From: Pleomorphovibrio marinus
GTDB taxonomy: Bacteria > Bacteroidota > Bacteroidia > Cytophagales > Cyclobacteriaceae
Reading direction: 5' to 3'
NCBI RefSeq assembly: GCF_003347495.1
Contig: NZ_QCXY01000007.1
Span: 62,001 to 126,000, forward strand
Length of the DNA: 64,000 nt
The translations under genes were made by a program, and so were the position numbers. Positions 57,247 to 64,000 of the stretch are shown here, piece by piece. Positions within the stretch are counted from its first letter, which is position 1. Every line of letters starts with the position of its first letter. The notes under the pieces were generated by a model. That model did not search any database, had not been told where the DNA came from, and saw nothing but the letters and a program-made list of their open reading frames with translations.

Positions 57247-58062
57247 ATGGAACCAAATTTCATTTTTGCTCTATTAGGGGCATTTTCAGTAAGCTTGATA
57301 GCAATGGTAAGTGGGGTTTTTTTATTTATCACCCCTAAACAGTTAGAGCACGTATTGCCCTGGGCCATTTGCCTTGCCATCGGGGTTTTGTTGGGAAATG
57401 CCTTTTTCCACCTTATCCCGGAGTCCGTAATGGAAATACATGACATCCAGCCCATTATGTATTGGGTCATAGGGGGAATATTATTCTTTTTAGTGTTGGA
57501 CAAGCTGTTATTTCATCCAGGAATCAAAAAATCCAATCCAAACAAAGAAATTAAGTCCATAGGTTATCTCAACCTGGTGGGGGATGGCATACACAATTTT
57601 GTAGATGGATTGATAATTGGAGGAAGTTTTATGGTGAGTAATGAGCTTGGGATAGCTACTACCCTCGCTATAGCCATTCATGAATTTCCCCAAGAATTGG
57701 GAGATGCTGGTACCTTGATTTATAGTGGATTTAATCCCAAAAAGGTGATTCTATTAAATCTTTTGGTTGGTCTAACCGCTGTGCTGGGAGTGATTGTCAT
57801 TTATTCTTTGAATGAGGTGTTCGTTGTACCTACTTCCATTTTGTTTGCATTTACGGCCGGGGGATTTATTTATATGGCCATTGGTAATCTACTTCCATCT
57901 ATCCTATACGAAGAAAAAAATTCCGGGAGACGGTTTACCTACCATATGGCTATTATTTTGATTGGTTTGTTTTTGGTAGCAGGTCTCACTGGGGAACTAG
58001 GACATGATCATTCCCATAAGAAAGATTTAAAACCTAATAGAATGGGGATAAATTTCAAGTAA
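57247..58062 (+). CDS. ZIP-family metal transporter
   Basis: A 271-residue inner-membrane transporter with about eight helices. The metal-site helices are LVGDGIHNFVDGLIIGG (about 116-132) and AIAIHEFPQELGDAGTL (about 146-162), matching the HNFxDG and HExPQE motifs of ZIP proteins. A His-containing tail (GHDHSHKKD) is near the C-terminus. It should import zinc or a similar metal. ATG 57247 was chosen over ATG 57217 because the latter lies inside the operator and promoter. It is divergent from the His-rich gene and distinct from zupT at 30.6 kb. Confidence 0.85.
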   Translation: MEPNFIFALLGAFSVSLIAMVSGVFLFITPKQLEHVLPWAICLAIGVLLGNAFFHLIPESVMEIHDIQPIMYWVIGGILFFLVLDKLLFHPGIKKSNPNKEIKSIGYLNLVGDGIHNFVDGLIIGGSFMVSNELGIATTLAIAIHEFPQELGDAGTLIYSGFNPKKVILLNLLVGLTAVLGVIVIYSLNEVFVVPTSILFAFTAGGFIYMAIGNLLPSILYEEKNSGRRFTYHMAIILIGLFLVAGLTGELGHDHSHKKDLKPNRMGINFK

Positions 58063-58226
58063 ATTTCCTAATAGGTATAGGGCTTAAGACAAAAAGTTAA
58101 TAAGTGGAGGGATTTATTTTTGAATAAATAACCTATAAAACCTATAGGGTTATTTAAATTTATGTTAATTTTATACCATCGGTGAAACTTTCATCCCTGA
58201 GATAAGTTTAAATCTATATAGAACAA

Positions 58227-58688
58227 ATGAATAACGCCTTGAATACCAATAGAGAAAATGAGAATAATGAACCTGTGTCTTTGATAAAAGTCAGTAGGTT
58301 CGAAGAGGAGGGTCAGGGGCTAACTGCCAAGGAGGCCTTAGAGCAGCAGCATGGTGTTCGCCTGTTAAAGAAGCAAGCAGGTGAAGAGGGCACTTTTTCG
58401 GAGGTATCTTTCGAGTTGTCTGAGGGTTGGAACAAGTTATATGGGATTTTGAGGGGCTTGAGTGAGCTATACAGATCCCCCGCCGCATTTATAAAAAGTA
58501 ACCATCAGACAAAAAGCTTCACGCTTTATTTCAATGCAGAAGCCAAAAAGGAAGTGAAGGCATTCCTGGAATTGGTGTTTTCTACTCTGGATAAAGAAAT
58601 GCATTTTAGGAAGGTTCTGCGTCAATGGTTATCCATGCAAAGGAGACAGCAAAAAGAAAATGAGCTGATATTCAAACAATTGTTTTAA
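58227..58688 (+). CDS. Hypothetical protein (153 aa)
   Basis: I do not recognise this protein. It is soluble, with an acidic Asn/Glu-rich start, a middle with alternating charge (FSEVSFELSEGWNKLYGILRGLSELY) and a basic helical end (LRQWLSMQRRQQKENELIFKQLF). No signal peptide or membrane helix is visible. The frame is long and even in composition, so it is probably real. A TATTTTTG box at 58115-58122 and a small hairpin (CCTATA/TATAGG) lie in the 164 bases upstream. Its stop codon sits at the end of the convergent small RNA. Confidence 0.6.
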   Translation: MNNALNTNRENENNEPVSLIKVSRFEEEGQGLTAKEALEQQHGVRLLKKQAGEEGTFSEVSFELSEGWNKLYGILRGLSELYRSPAAFIKSNHQTKSFTLYFNAEAKKEVKAFLELVFSTLDKEMHFRKVLRQWLSMQRRQQKENELIFKQLF

Positions 58689-58875
58689 AAAAAATCCCCT
58701 GGATCTCTCCAGGGGAAGCTAAAAATTTTTGCTGTTAAACTTTCTCTATCGAAAGCTTCGTAAAAATCCCCACTACCAACTTCACTTTATCATCCTTCAC
58801 TTTCCAACTCCTACTTTCGCTTCGGATGATACGCTAATGTACCAAGAAGGTAAGAAGGAATGGGGATTTTTCGAT
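58686..58875 (-). ncRNA. Candidate structured small RNA, about 190 nt
   Basis: Minus strand. An 11-pair closing stem AAAAATCCCCA/TGGGGATTTTT joins 58861-58871 with 58763-58773. Inside it, TATCATCC/GGATGATA (58824-58831 with 58789-58796) forms an 8-pair stem. After a 45-base single-stranded part the RNA ends in a TCCCCTGGA/TCCAGGGGA hairpin (58696-58717) and a T-run. The block AGTTTAACAGC-AAAATTTTTA directly before this terminator is nearly the same as in the two small RNAs at 17 kb. A TTTGAC lies near 58897, but no clean -7 box was found. Size and long closing stem allow a 6S-like RNA, which is unproven. Confidence 0.55.
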
Positions 58876-58928
58876 TAACGCAGGTAAATTTAAGGTCAAA
58901 CGCCTTATTCCATAGACGAAGATTCAAA

Positions 58929-59285
58929 TTAACCTCCGGATTTTTTGGCGTTATAACCTTCAGCCTTCAACAGCTCAAGGACCTTATCTCTTAAGTCTCC
59001 TTGGATGAGTATTTCTCCCTCTTTGGTATTACCCCCAACCCCACATTTGGTTTTCAGCCATTTTCCAAGTGACTTTAGATCTTCCTCGGTGCCTGAAAAA
59101 CCAGTAATGAGGGTTACTTGCTTTCCTCCTCGGGATTTTTTGTCAAGGCTTACCCTCAATTGTTGTTGCTTTGGAGGAAGGGACTCTGTTTGTTCATTAT
59201 CAGGTTCTTGAAAATCAAAATCCTCATTGGTGGAATATACCACACCAAGGCGTTTTTTCCAGTCCTTGTCCTTTCTCTTACTCAT
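58929..59285 (-). CDS. yciH: SUI1/YciH-family translation factor-like protein
   Basis: A 118-residue protein with a short basic-acidic N-terminal extension and a SUI1 domain (about residues 40-115). The domain has LRVSLDKKSRGGKQVTLITGF, a Gly-rich LKTKCGVGGNTKEGEILIQGD and a final LLKAEGYNAKKSGG. Bacterial YciH relates to eukaryotic eIF1 and may affect start-site fidelity; its role is still unclear. It follows the universal stress gene by 4 bases and is probably in the same operon. Confidence 0.9.
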   Translation of the reverse strand: MSKRKDKDWKKRLGVVYSTNEDFDFQEPDNEQTESLPPKQQQLRVSLDKKSRGGKQVTLITGFSGTEEDLKSLGKWLKTKCGVGGNTKEGEILIQGDLRDKVLELLKAEGYNAKKSGG

Positions 59286-59289
59286 AGTC

Positions 59290-60144
59290 TCATTTATTAA
59301 CTAACTTCATGGTCCATACGGGCCTTTTTGCGGCGTTTACCACGTCTTCCGCAATACTTCCACTGAGCAGGTGAAGGAACCCTGTCCTGCCATGGGTTGC
59401 CATTGCAATCAAATCTGCATTGATCTCTTCAGCATATTCCAAAATACCGTCTTCTTCAGAACTGCTATTGAAGATATCAATGACCACATTTTGTAGTTTA
59501 TTTGATTTGACAAAAGAAGCAATTTTCTCCTTTGATTTTTTGCTGTTTTCAAAGGAGTTGGGGGTATTTACTTTTACCAAATGTAAGTCTGCACCCAATA
59601 GGTTTTGAAGGTCCTTTAGGCTTTTCATCACTTTTTTACTGTCCTCACTAAAATCACTAGCAAATACAATCTTTTTAATCGAGCTGGCATTGGTGGGGCT
59701 TTTAACCGTTATCACAGGGCAACTCGAATGTCTCACTACTTTCTCGGTGTTGGAACCTATCAATAGCTCCTCTAATCCACTGGAGCCTTTTGAACCCATT
59801 ACAACCAAATCGGCCTTAATGGTGGAGATTTCTTTTGAAATGCCAGCATAGGGGTTACCAAATGAAAGGCGGGTGGAGAAGGGATAAGGCTTTACACCTA
59901 AGCCCTCTTCTATTTCCTTCAATTGTTTCTTCCTTTTTTCTACCAGCTCCACCATAAAAACTTTGTCTATGTAGTTCTCCTCCAAGTTCACTTCTCCCAT
60001 GGTGTTGAAGTGTTGGGTGGTAGGTATTTCGATGATATGAACCAGCTTTAGTTTCGAAGAAGACAAAGCTGCAATTTCTTGTGCAAATTTAAAGGCGTAT
60101 TCAGCCTCTTTAGAAAAGTCATAAGGCACTAATATGTTTTTCAT
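59290..60144 (-). CDS. Tandem universal stress protein
   Basis: A 284-residue protein with two Usp domains (about 1-148 and 155-282). Each starts with the typical hydrophobic strand (ILVPYDFSKEAEYAF; KIVFASDFSEDSKKV). The first ends with VMGSKGSSGLEELLIGSNTEKVVRHSSCPVI, close to the ATP-binding GxxGxxxxxxxxxGS pattern; the second with ATHGRTGFLHLLSGSIAEDVV. It probably binds ATP or AMP in stress responses. A dispersed repeat ends just upstream of its start, and yciH follows after 4 bases. Confidence 0.9.
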   Translation of the reverse strand: MKNILVPYDFSKEAEYAFKFAQEIAALSSSKLKLVHIIEIPTTQHFNTMGEVNLEENYIDKVFMVELVEKRKKQLKEIEEGLGVKPYPFSTRLSFGNPYAGISKEISTIKADLVVMGSKGSSGLEELLIGSNTEKVVRHSSCPVITVKSPTNASSIKKIVFASDFSEDSKKVMKSLKDLQNLLGADLHLVKVNTPNSFENSKKSKEKIASFVKSNKLQNVVIDIFNSSSEEDGILEYAEEINADLIAMATHGRTGFLHLLSGSIAEDVVNAAKRPVWTMKLVNK

Positions 60145-60147
60145 AGG

Positions 60148-60300
60148 ATTATAATTTGTTTTTTAAAGGTCATAACTTGCCCCTCACTCGTTTCGGGAGC
60201 CTGTCCCGAATTTATTTCGGGAGAATTTCGCAATCTACAGTCATCTTAGTGTGACTTGCTCGTCATGCCCTGACTGCCGTCAGGACAGGCTCGATTTCAT
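60148..60300 (-). repeat. Dispersed intergenic repeat, copy R3
   Basis: In reverse orientation: ATGAAATCGAGCCTGTCC (from 60300), the palindrome CTGACGGCAGTCAGGG, GGGACAGGCTCCCGAAACG, and a closing AAACAAATTATAATCC that abuts the start of the universal stress gene at 60144. It is a single unit of the family seen at 19.8 and 53.7 kb. Confidence 0.75.
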
Positions 60301-60371
60301 AAGTAGTAATTTGCGTTTGTGCATTTAAGCTACAAAAAACTTCGCAATTATAGATAGGTTTTTAGGAATTC

Positions 60372-61286
60372 TTAAAAAATTAGAAGGCCAATTCCGAAAG
60401 ATAGTACACAAAGGAAGGTAGATAGAGCGGTTTTTTTCAAGTAGGGGTCCAATTGGGCTGCTTTTTTTTCCCTTTCCACACCCTTCGCGTTTTTGACCAT
60501 AAGCGGAAAAACCAACAAAAAAAGCAAACCTCCGTATCCATCGTTTGTTAGTACGAAAAGCAACAAGGCGATATTTCCTCCCAGGATCAGGAACCAATTG
60601 TAGACGATGGCATTCTTTCTTCCTATTCTAACGGGTAGTGATTTTTTTCCGGCAATTTGATCCGAGTAAATGTCCCGGATATTATTGATATTCAGCACAG
60701 AGGTACTAAACAAACCTAAAGCAAGTGCAGGAAAAACAAGAGTACTATTCCAGGTAACTGCATGTAAAAAGTAAGTACCCATTACACCCAATAAACCAAA
60801 AAACAAAAACACGGAAATGTCACCCAAGCCAATATAGCCATAGGGATTGTGGCCAGATGTATAATTGATGGCAGCCAGAATGGAAAGGATACCGAGAACC
60901 AAAAACAAAAATAAAAACATTGGATGGTCATAAAGGGCCACCAACAACAGAGATACACCAGAAACAAAAGCCAATGAAGCTACAAGGTACATTGCTTTTT
61001 TCATTTCCTCCTTTCGTATTATCCCAGACTGCACCGCTCGAATAGGACCCTCTCTATTGTCACTGTCAGCTCCATGTACACTGTCCCCATAATCGTTTGC
61101 CAAGTTAGAAAGTACTTGAAGCAAAAGGGTGGTTAAGGATGCAAGCAACAAGACCTCCCATCTGAAATAACCATGATAGGCAGCAATGAAGCTTGCCAAA
61201 AATATACTCGATAATGCCAAAGGTAAAGTCCTTAACCTAAGGGCATGTAACCAAGCCTGTTTTTTGTCCTTTAGGGTAATTTCCAT
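60372..61286 (-). CDS. menA: 1,4-dihydroxy-2-naphthoate polyprenyltransferase
   Basis: A 304-residue membrane enzyme of the UbiA superfamily (about eight to nine helices) that attaches the isoprenoid tail in menaquinone synthesis. The first Asp-rich motif is NLANDYGDSVHGADSD (about 62-77) and the second region is NNIRDIYSDQIAGKKSLPVRIG (about 200-221), typical of MenA. The menaquinone pathway suits a respiring Bacteroidota. It starts 54 bases after the glutathione peroxidase gene and may be in one transcript with argS and that gene. Confidence 0.92.
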   Translation of the reverse strand: MEITLKDKKQAWLHALRLRTLPLALSSIFLASFIAAYHGYFRWEVLLLASLTTLLLQVLSNLANDYGDSVHGADSDNREGPIRAVQSGIIRKEEMKKAMYLVASLAFVSGVSLLLVALYDHPMFLFLFLVLGILSILAAINYTSGHNPYGYIGLGDISVFLFFGLLGVMGTYFLHAVTWNSTLVFPALALGLFSTSVLNINNIRDIYSDQIAGKKSLPVRIGRKNAIVYNWFLILGGNIALLLFVLTNDGYGGLLFLLVFPLMVKNAKGVEREKKAAQLDPYLKKTALSTFLCVLSFGIGLLIF

Positions 61287-61340
61287 TCTTCTTCAAATCC
61301 CCCATCGGCACCAATAGCGATGAAGCTCATTTTATATGGG

Positions 61341-61937
61341 TTATAGCAATGAAAGTATTTCCTGGTCCATTGGTTTTACGGAGGATGGAAAGAATTTGAC
61401 TAACTTGCCTTCCTCGTCAATGAGATACTTACAGAAATTCCAAGAAGGTTCGGTGTTGTTCCATCCATTCATTTCCTTATCCGAAAGCCAACGATAAAGG
61501 GGGTGTTTATCTACTCCTTTTACAGAAATTTTTTCAAACATGGGAAAAGTTACCCCATAGGTAGAGGAACAAAAAGATTTAATCTCTTCTAGGGAACCGG
61601 GTTCCTGTCCGCCGAAATTGTTGGCAGGAAAACCCATAACGACCAACTTATCTCCATGTTTTTCATGCAGTTCCTGCAATCCCTCGTACTGGGGGGTATA
61701 TCCACATTTGGAAGCCACATTTACCAAGAGAAGTTTTTTACCTTTGAAGGTCGAGAAATCCACTTCCTCGCCGTCTATATCATTCATTTTGACCTCGTAA
61801 ATAGACTCTATCATTTTGTCTTCATTTATTTTGATAATGGAAGCCTCCTGCATATCTGTGTTGGAAACTCTCTCTGAGGAGTTGCCTGCCGAACATCCAA
61901 GGGACAGCAGGGCAATCATGGTAAATAGTTTGTTCAT
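61341..61937 (-). CDS. Glutathione-peroxidase-family lipoprotein
   Basis: A 198-residue thiol peroxidase with a lipoprotein signal ending in LSLGC (Cys near 15), which suggests a periplasmic or outer-membrane location. The catalytic Cys is in VNVASKCGYTPQY (Cys in place of selenocysteine), with the Gln in FPANNFGGQEP and Trp/Asn in EPSWNF completing the site. Such bacterial enzymes usually use thioredoxin. It starts 2 bases after the argS stop codon. Confidence 0.9.
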   Translation of the reverse strand: MNKLFTMIALLSLGCSAGNSSERVSNTDMQEASIIKINEDKMIESIYEVKMNDIDGEEVDFSTFKGKKLLLVNVASKCGYTPQYEGLQELHEKHGDKLVVMGFPANNFGGQEPGSLEEIKSFCSSTYGVTFPMFEKISVKGVDKHPLYRWLSDKEMNGWNNTEPSWNFCKYLIDEEGKLVKFFPSSVKPMDQEILSLL

Positions 61938-61939
61938 GG

Positions 61940-63733
61940 TTACATTTTTTCTGGAACTTCAATACCTAATAACTTCATTCCCGCTTTAATTGTTTGGGCT
62001 ACTTGAGCTGAAAGTGCTACTCTAAAAGCACGGTGTTGCTCTTTTGCTTCACTAAATATAGGGATTTCCGCATAAAATCTATTGTATTCTTTTGCCAATT
62101 CAAACATATATTGGGCAATTAGCGAGGGAGAGTATTCGCTTCCTGCAGTTTTCAGTTTTTGGGGGTAATCCAACAAGAGGACAATAAGGTTTTTCTCGGT
62201 TTCCTGCAGCTCTGCAACCTTATTGAGCAAGGAAGGGTTATTAAAGTCCAGCTCTATTTGTTCCGCTTTTCGAAGGATTGCCCTTATCCTTGCATGTGTG
62301 TATTGGATGAAAGGACCTGTATTGCCTTGGAATTCAATGGATTCTTCAGGGTTAAACAGCATACGTTTTTTGGGATCCACCTTTAAGAGGAAATACTTCA
62401 AAGCTCCCAGTGCCAGTATTTCGTATAGTGCTTCGGCTTCTTGTTCCGAAAAACCATCAATCTTACCGAGTTCTTGGGTGTGCCTTCTGGCTGTTTCTAC
62501 CATCTCCGCCATAAGGTCATCTGCATCCACTACCGTGCCTTCCCTGGATTTCATTTTGCCCGAGGGTAAATCCACCATGCCATAGGAGAGGTGGTGCAAT
62601 CCCTTAGCATAGGGTCTTTCCAGTTTTTCGAGGATTTTGAACAAAACATCGAAATGGTAGTCTTGTTCATTGCCCACCACATAAATGGATTTATCGTTTT
62701 TGTGATCCCTGTATTTGAGGTCCGCTGTGCCCATATCCTGTGTTATATAGACAGAGGTGCCATCTGATCTCAATACCAGCTTTTCATCTAGGCCTTTGTC
62801 GGATAGATCCGCCCAAACAGATCCATTTTCTTTTTTATAGAAAACGCCCTTCTGAAGTCCTTCCTCCACCATATCCTTGCCTAACAGATACGTGTCCGAC
62901 TCATAATACATCTGGTCAAAATCTACTCCCATTCTTTTATAGGTAGCATCAAACCCCTCATAGACCCAGTTGTTCATAGTTTTCCATAAGGAAACTGTTT
63001 CTGGATCCCCCTTTTCCCACAAGACCAACATTTCCTGAGCCTTGCACATCAACGGAGCCTCCTTTTTGGCTTTTTCCTCCTCCACCCCCTTCTCCATCAG
63101 AACTTTTACTTCGGCTTTGTAGGCAGCGTCAAAAATCACATAATATTTACCTACCAAATGGTCGCCTTTTATGCCACTGCTCTCCGGGCTTTCCCCTTTT
63201 CCAAACTCCTGATAGGCCACCATGGATTTACATATATGGATGCCCCTGTCGTTTACCAAGTTTGACTTTACTACATGGTGCCCATTGGCCTTAAGGATCT
63301 CTGAGAGGGAAAAACCCAAAAAGTTATTTCTCAAGTGCCCCAAGTGCAGGGGTTTATTGGTGTTGGGGGAACTGTATTCCACCATGACTTTTACCTTTGT
63401 CTGTGGTAAGGCAAATGGGTTTTCACTAGAAGTCATAGCCTTAAATTCCACTAGCCAGTAGTGGTCAGTAAGGGAAATATTCAAAAAGCCCTTAACCACA
63501 TTAAAGGTAGCGACCTCTTCCAGGTTCTCTTTTAGGTAATTGCCTATTTCCTGGCCACTTTGTTCAGGACTTTTCTTCGTGTACTTCAAAAAAGGGAAAA
63601 CCACAAAGGTGAAGGTGCCTTCAAATTCTTTTCGGGTAGGTTGTAAAGATAAAATTTGCTCAGGCAATTCAACTGCAAAAACAGCTGTAAATGCATCGTG
63701 TATCGAGCGTGTTATTTTAGTGGAAATGTCCAT
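61940..63733 (-). CDS. argS: Arginyl-tRNA synthetase
   Basis: A 597-residue class I aminoacyl-tRNA synthetase. The N-terminal tRNA-recognition domain (about 1-110) leads to the HIGH-type site VEYSSPNTNKPLHLGHLRN (about 116-134). Also present are YSSP, GNEQDYHFDVLFKIL, KMKSREGTVVDADDL (KMSKS-type loop, about 398-412), and an anticodon-binding end (YMFELAKEYNRFYAE...RVALSAQVAQTIKAGMKLLGIEVPEKM). Length is normal. It is the first gene of a probable argS-peroxidase-menA operon, with TATATTTG 39 bases upstream. Confidence 0.96.
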   Translation of the reverse strand: MDISTKITRSIHDAFTAVFAVELPEQILSLQPTRKEFEGTFTFVVFPFLKYTKKSPEQSGQEIGNYLKENLEEVATFNVVKGFLNISLTDHYWLVEFKAMTSSENPFALPQTKVKVMVEYSSPNTNKPLHLGHLRNNFLGFSLSEILKANGHHVVKSNLVNDRGIHICKSMVAYQEFGKGESPESSGIKGDHLVGKYYVIFDAAYKAEVKVLMEKGVEEEKAKKEAPLMCKAQEMLVLWEKGDPETVSLWKTMNNWVYEGFDATYKRMGVDFDQMYYESDTYLLGKDMVEEGLQKGVFYKKENGSVWADLSDKGLDEKLVLRSDGTSVYITQDMGTADLKYRDHKNDKSIYVVGNEQDYHFDVLFKILEKLERPYAKGLHHLSYGMVDLPSGKMKSREGTVVDADDLMAEMVETARRHTQELGKIDGFSEQEAEALYEILALGALKYFLLKVDPKKRMLFNPEESIEFQGNTGPFIQYTHARIRAILRKAEQIELDFNNPSLLNKVAELQETEKNLIVLLLDYPQKLKTAGSEYSPSLIAQYMFELAKEYNRFYAEIPIFSEAKEQHRAFRVALSAQVAQTIKAGMKLLGIEVPEKM

Positions 63734-63772
63734 ATATAAAGTAAGGCCTATGCGATTTTAAAATTGAGAAGA

Positions 63773-63780
63773 CAAATATA
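63773..63780 (-). promoter_or_regulatory. Candidate -7 box of argS
   Basis: A perfect TATATTTG on the minus strand, giving a leader of about 34 bases before ATG 63733. No TTG lies at the usual distance; the nearest is only 12 bases upstream. Confidence 0.45.
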
Positions 63781-63915
63781 TAAGGAAAAGATCAAAAGCG
63801 GCACAGGGATATCGAGATTAAGGAACAGGATACTGCGAAGGCCAAATCAGAATCTATGATCAAAGAAAACCTATGAATTTCCTTTCCCATCGAGTTAGGC
63901 GTATCCACCCAAAAA

Positions 63916-63999
63916 CTAAATTCCGGGTACATACCTATGCTGAATATCCCTGTAAAAATCCAGTTCCTTCTCTGGCTTTTCTACACCTTCGGGAAGCGG
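63916..63999 (-). CDS. Possible C-terminal end of a gene cut by the window edge
   Basis: On the minus strand an open frame runs from the window edge to a TAG at 63918-63916, giving 27 residues with natural composition (for example EKELDFYRDIQHRYVPGI). The chance of such an open stretch is not small, and no family can be named. The following 180 bases before argS hold no gene. Confidence 0.3.
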   Translation of the reverse strand, partial: PLPEGVEKPEKELDFYRDIQHRYVPGI

Positions 64000-64000
64000 C

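Noticed and set aside
63734-63910. A tRNA or leader element upstream of argS
   Set aside because: No cloverleaf or stable hairpin could be recognised; only a -7 box is supported.

Overview
The window looks like chromosome of a Bacteroidota member, most likely order Cytophagales (a Cyclobacteriaceae-like genome is my best guess from gene style, not a proven assignment). The reasons are a SusC/SusD pair, a hisB fusion, an otsA-otsB fusion, DUF5916, DUF2911 and AsmA-type proteins, A-rich start regions without clear Shine-Dalgarno sequences, and several promoters that fit the Bacteroidota consensus (TTG at -33, TAnnTTTG at -7). No tRNA, rRNA, CRISPR array, transposase or phage gene was seen. The left end cuts a TonB-dependent receptor, and the right end may cut a minus-strand gene.

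Layout. 1-7 kb: the receptor end, an enolase-superfamily enzyme, a large AsmA-like protein, a tiny membrane ORF and a NYN-LOTUS RNase-like protein. 7-12 kb: a DUF4136 lipoprotein, ribulokinase and a DUF5916 outer-membrane protein. 12.4-17.7 kb: a minus-strand hisGDCB operon. Its leader encodes a 20-residue peptide with five histidines, and upstream lie two near-identical small RNA genes. 17.8-29.3 kb: M1 peptidase, RND/MMPL exporter, nuclease/phosphatase-fold protein, DUF2911 lipoprotein with a penicillin-acylase-type hydrolase, and trehalose synthase/phosphatase. 29.3-38.9 kb: a second enolase-superfamily enzyme, a ZIP transporter, then a SusC-SusD-enolase operon for uptake and probably dehydration of a sugar acid.

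39.1-46.0 kb holds an unusual run: a Cys-nucleophile alpha/beta hydrolase, a membrane metallophosphoesterase, a cholesterol-oxidase-like GMC oxidoreductase, a PEP-hydrolase-type TIM barrel and an AAC(3)-type acetyltransferase. 46.1-53.4 kb: a small polysaccharide export set (GT4, Wza-like, Wzc-like, RfbB), thyA and a class IV aminotransferase. 53.8-58.1 kb: a TolC/adaptor pair without a pump, then a His-rich secreted protein divergent from a ZIP transporter with a palindromic operator. 58.2-63.7 kb: a hypothetical protein, SUI1/YciH, a tandem universal stress protein, menA, glutathione peroxidase and argS.

The most interesting material lies between genes. (1) The His-rich leader peptide sits under a good promoter but has no visible intrinsic terminator. 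(2) There are four candidate structured small RNAs, three of which share a 22-base block just before their terminators. (3) A dispersed repeat family has four copies (near 19.8, 31.7, 53.7 and 60.2 kb), each lying upstream of a gene and pointing towards it; in one case the repeat supplies the start codon.
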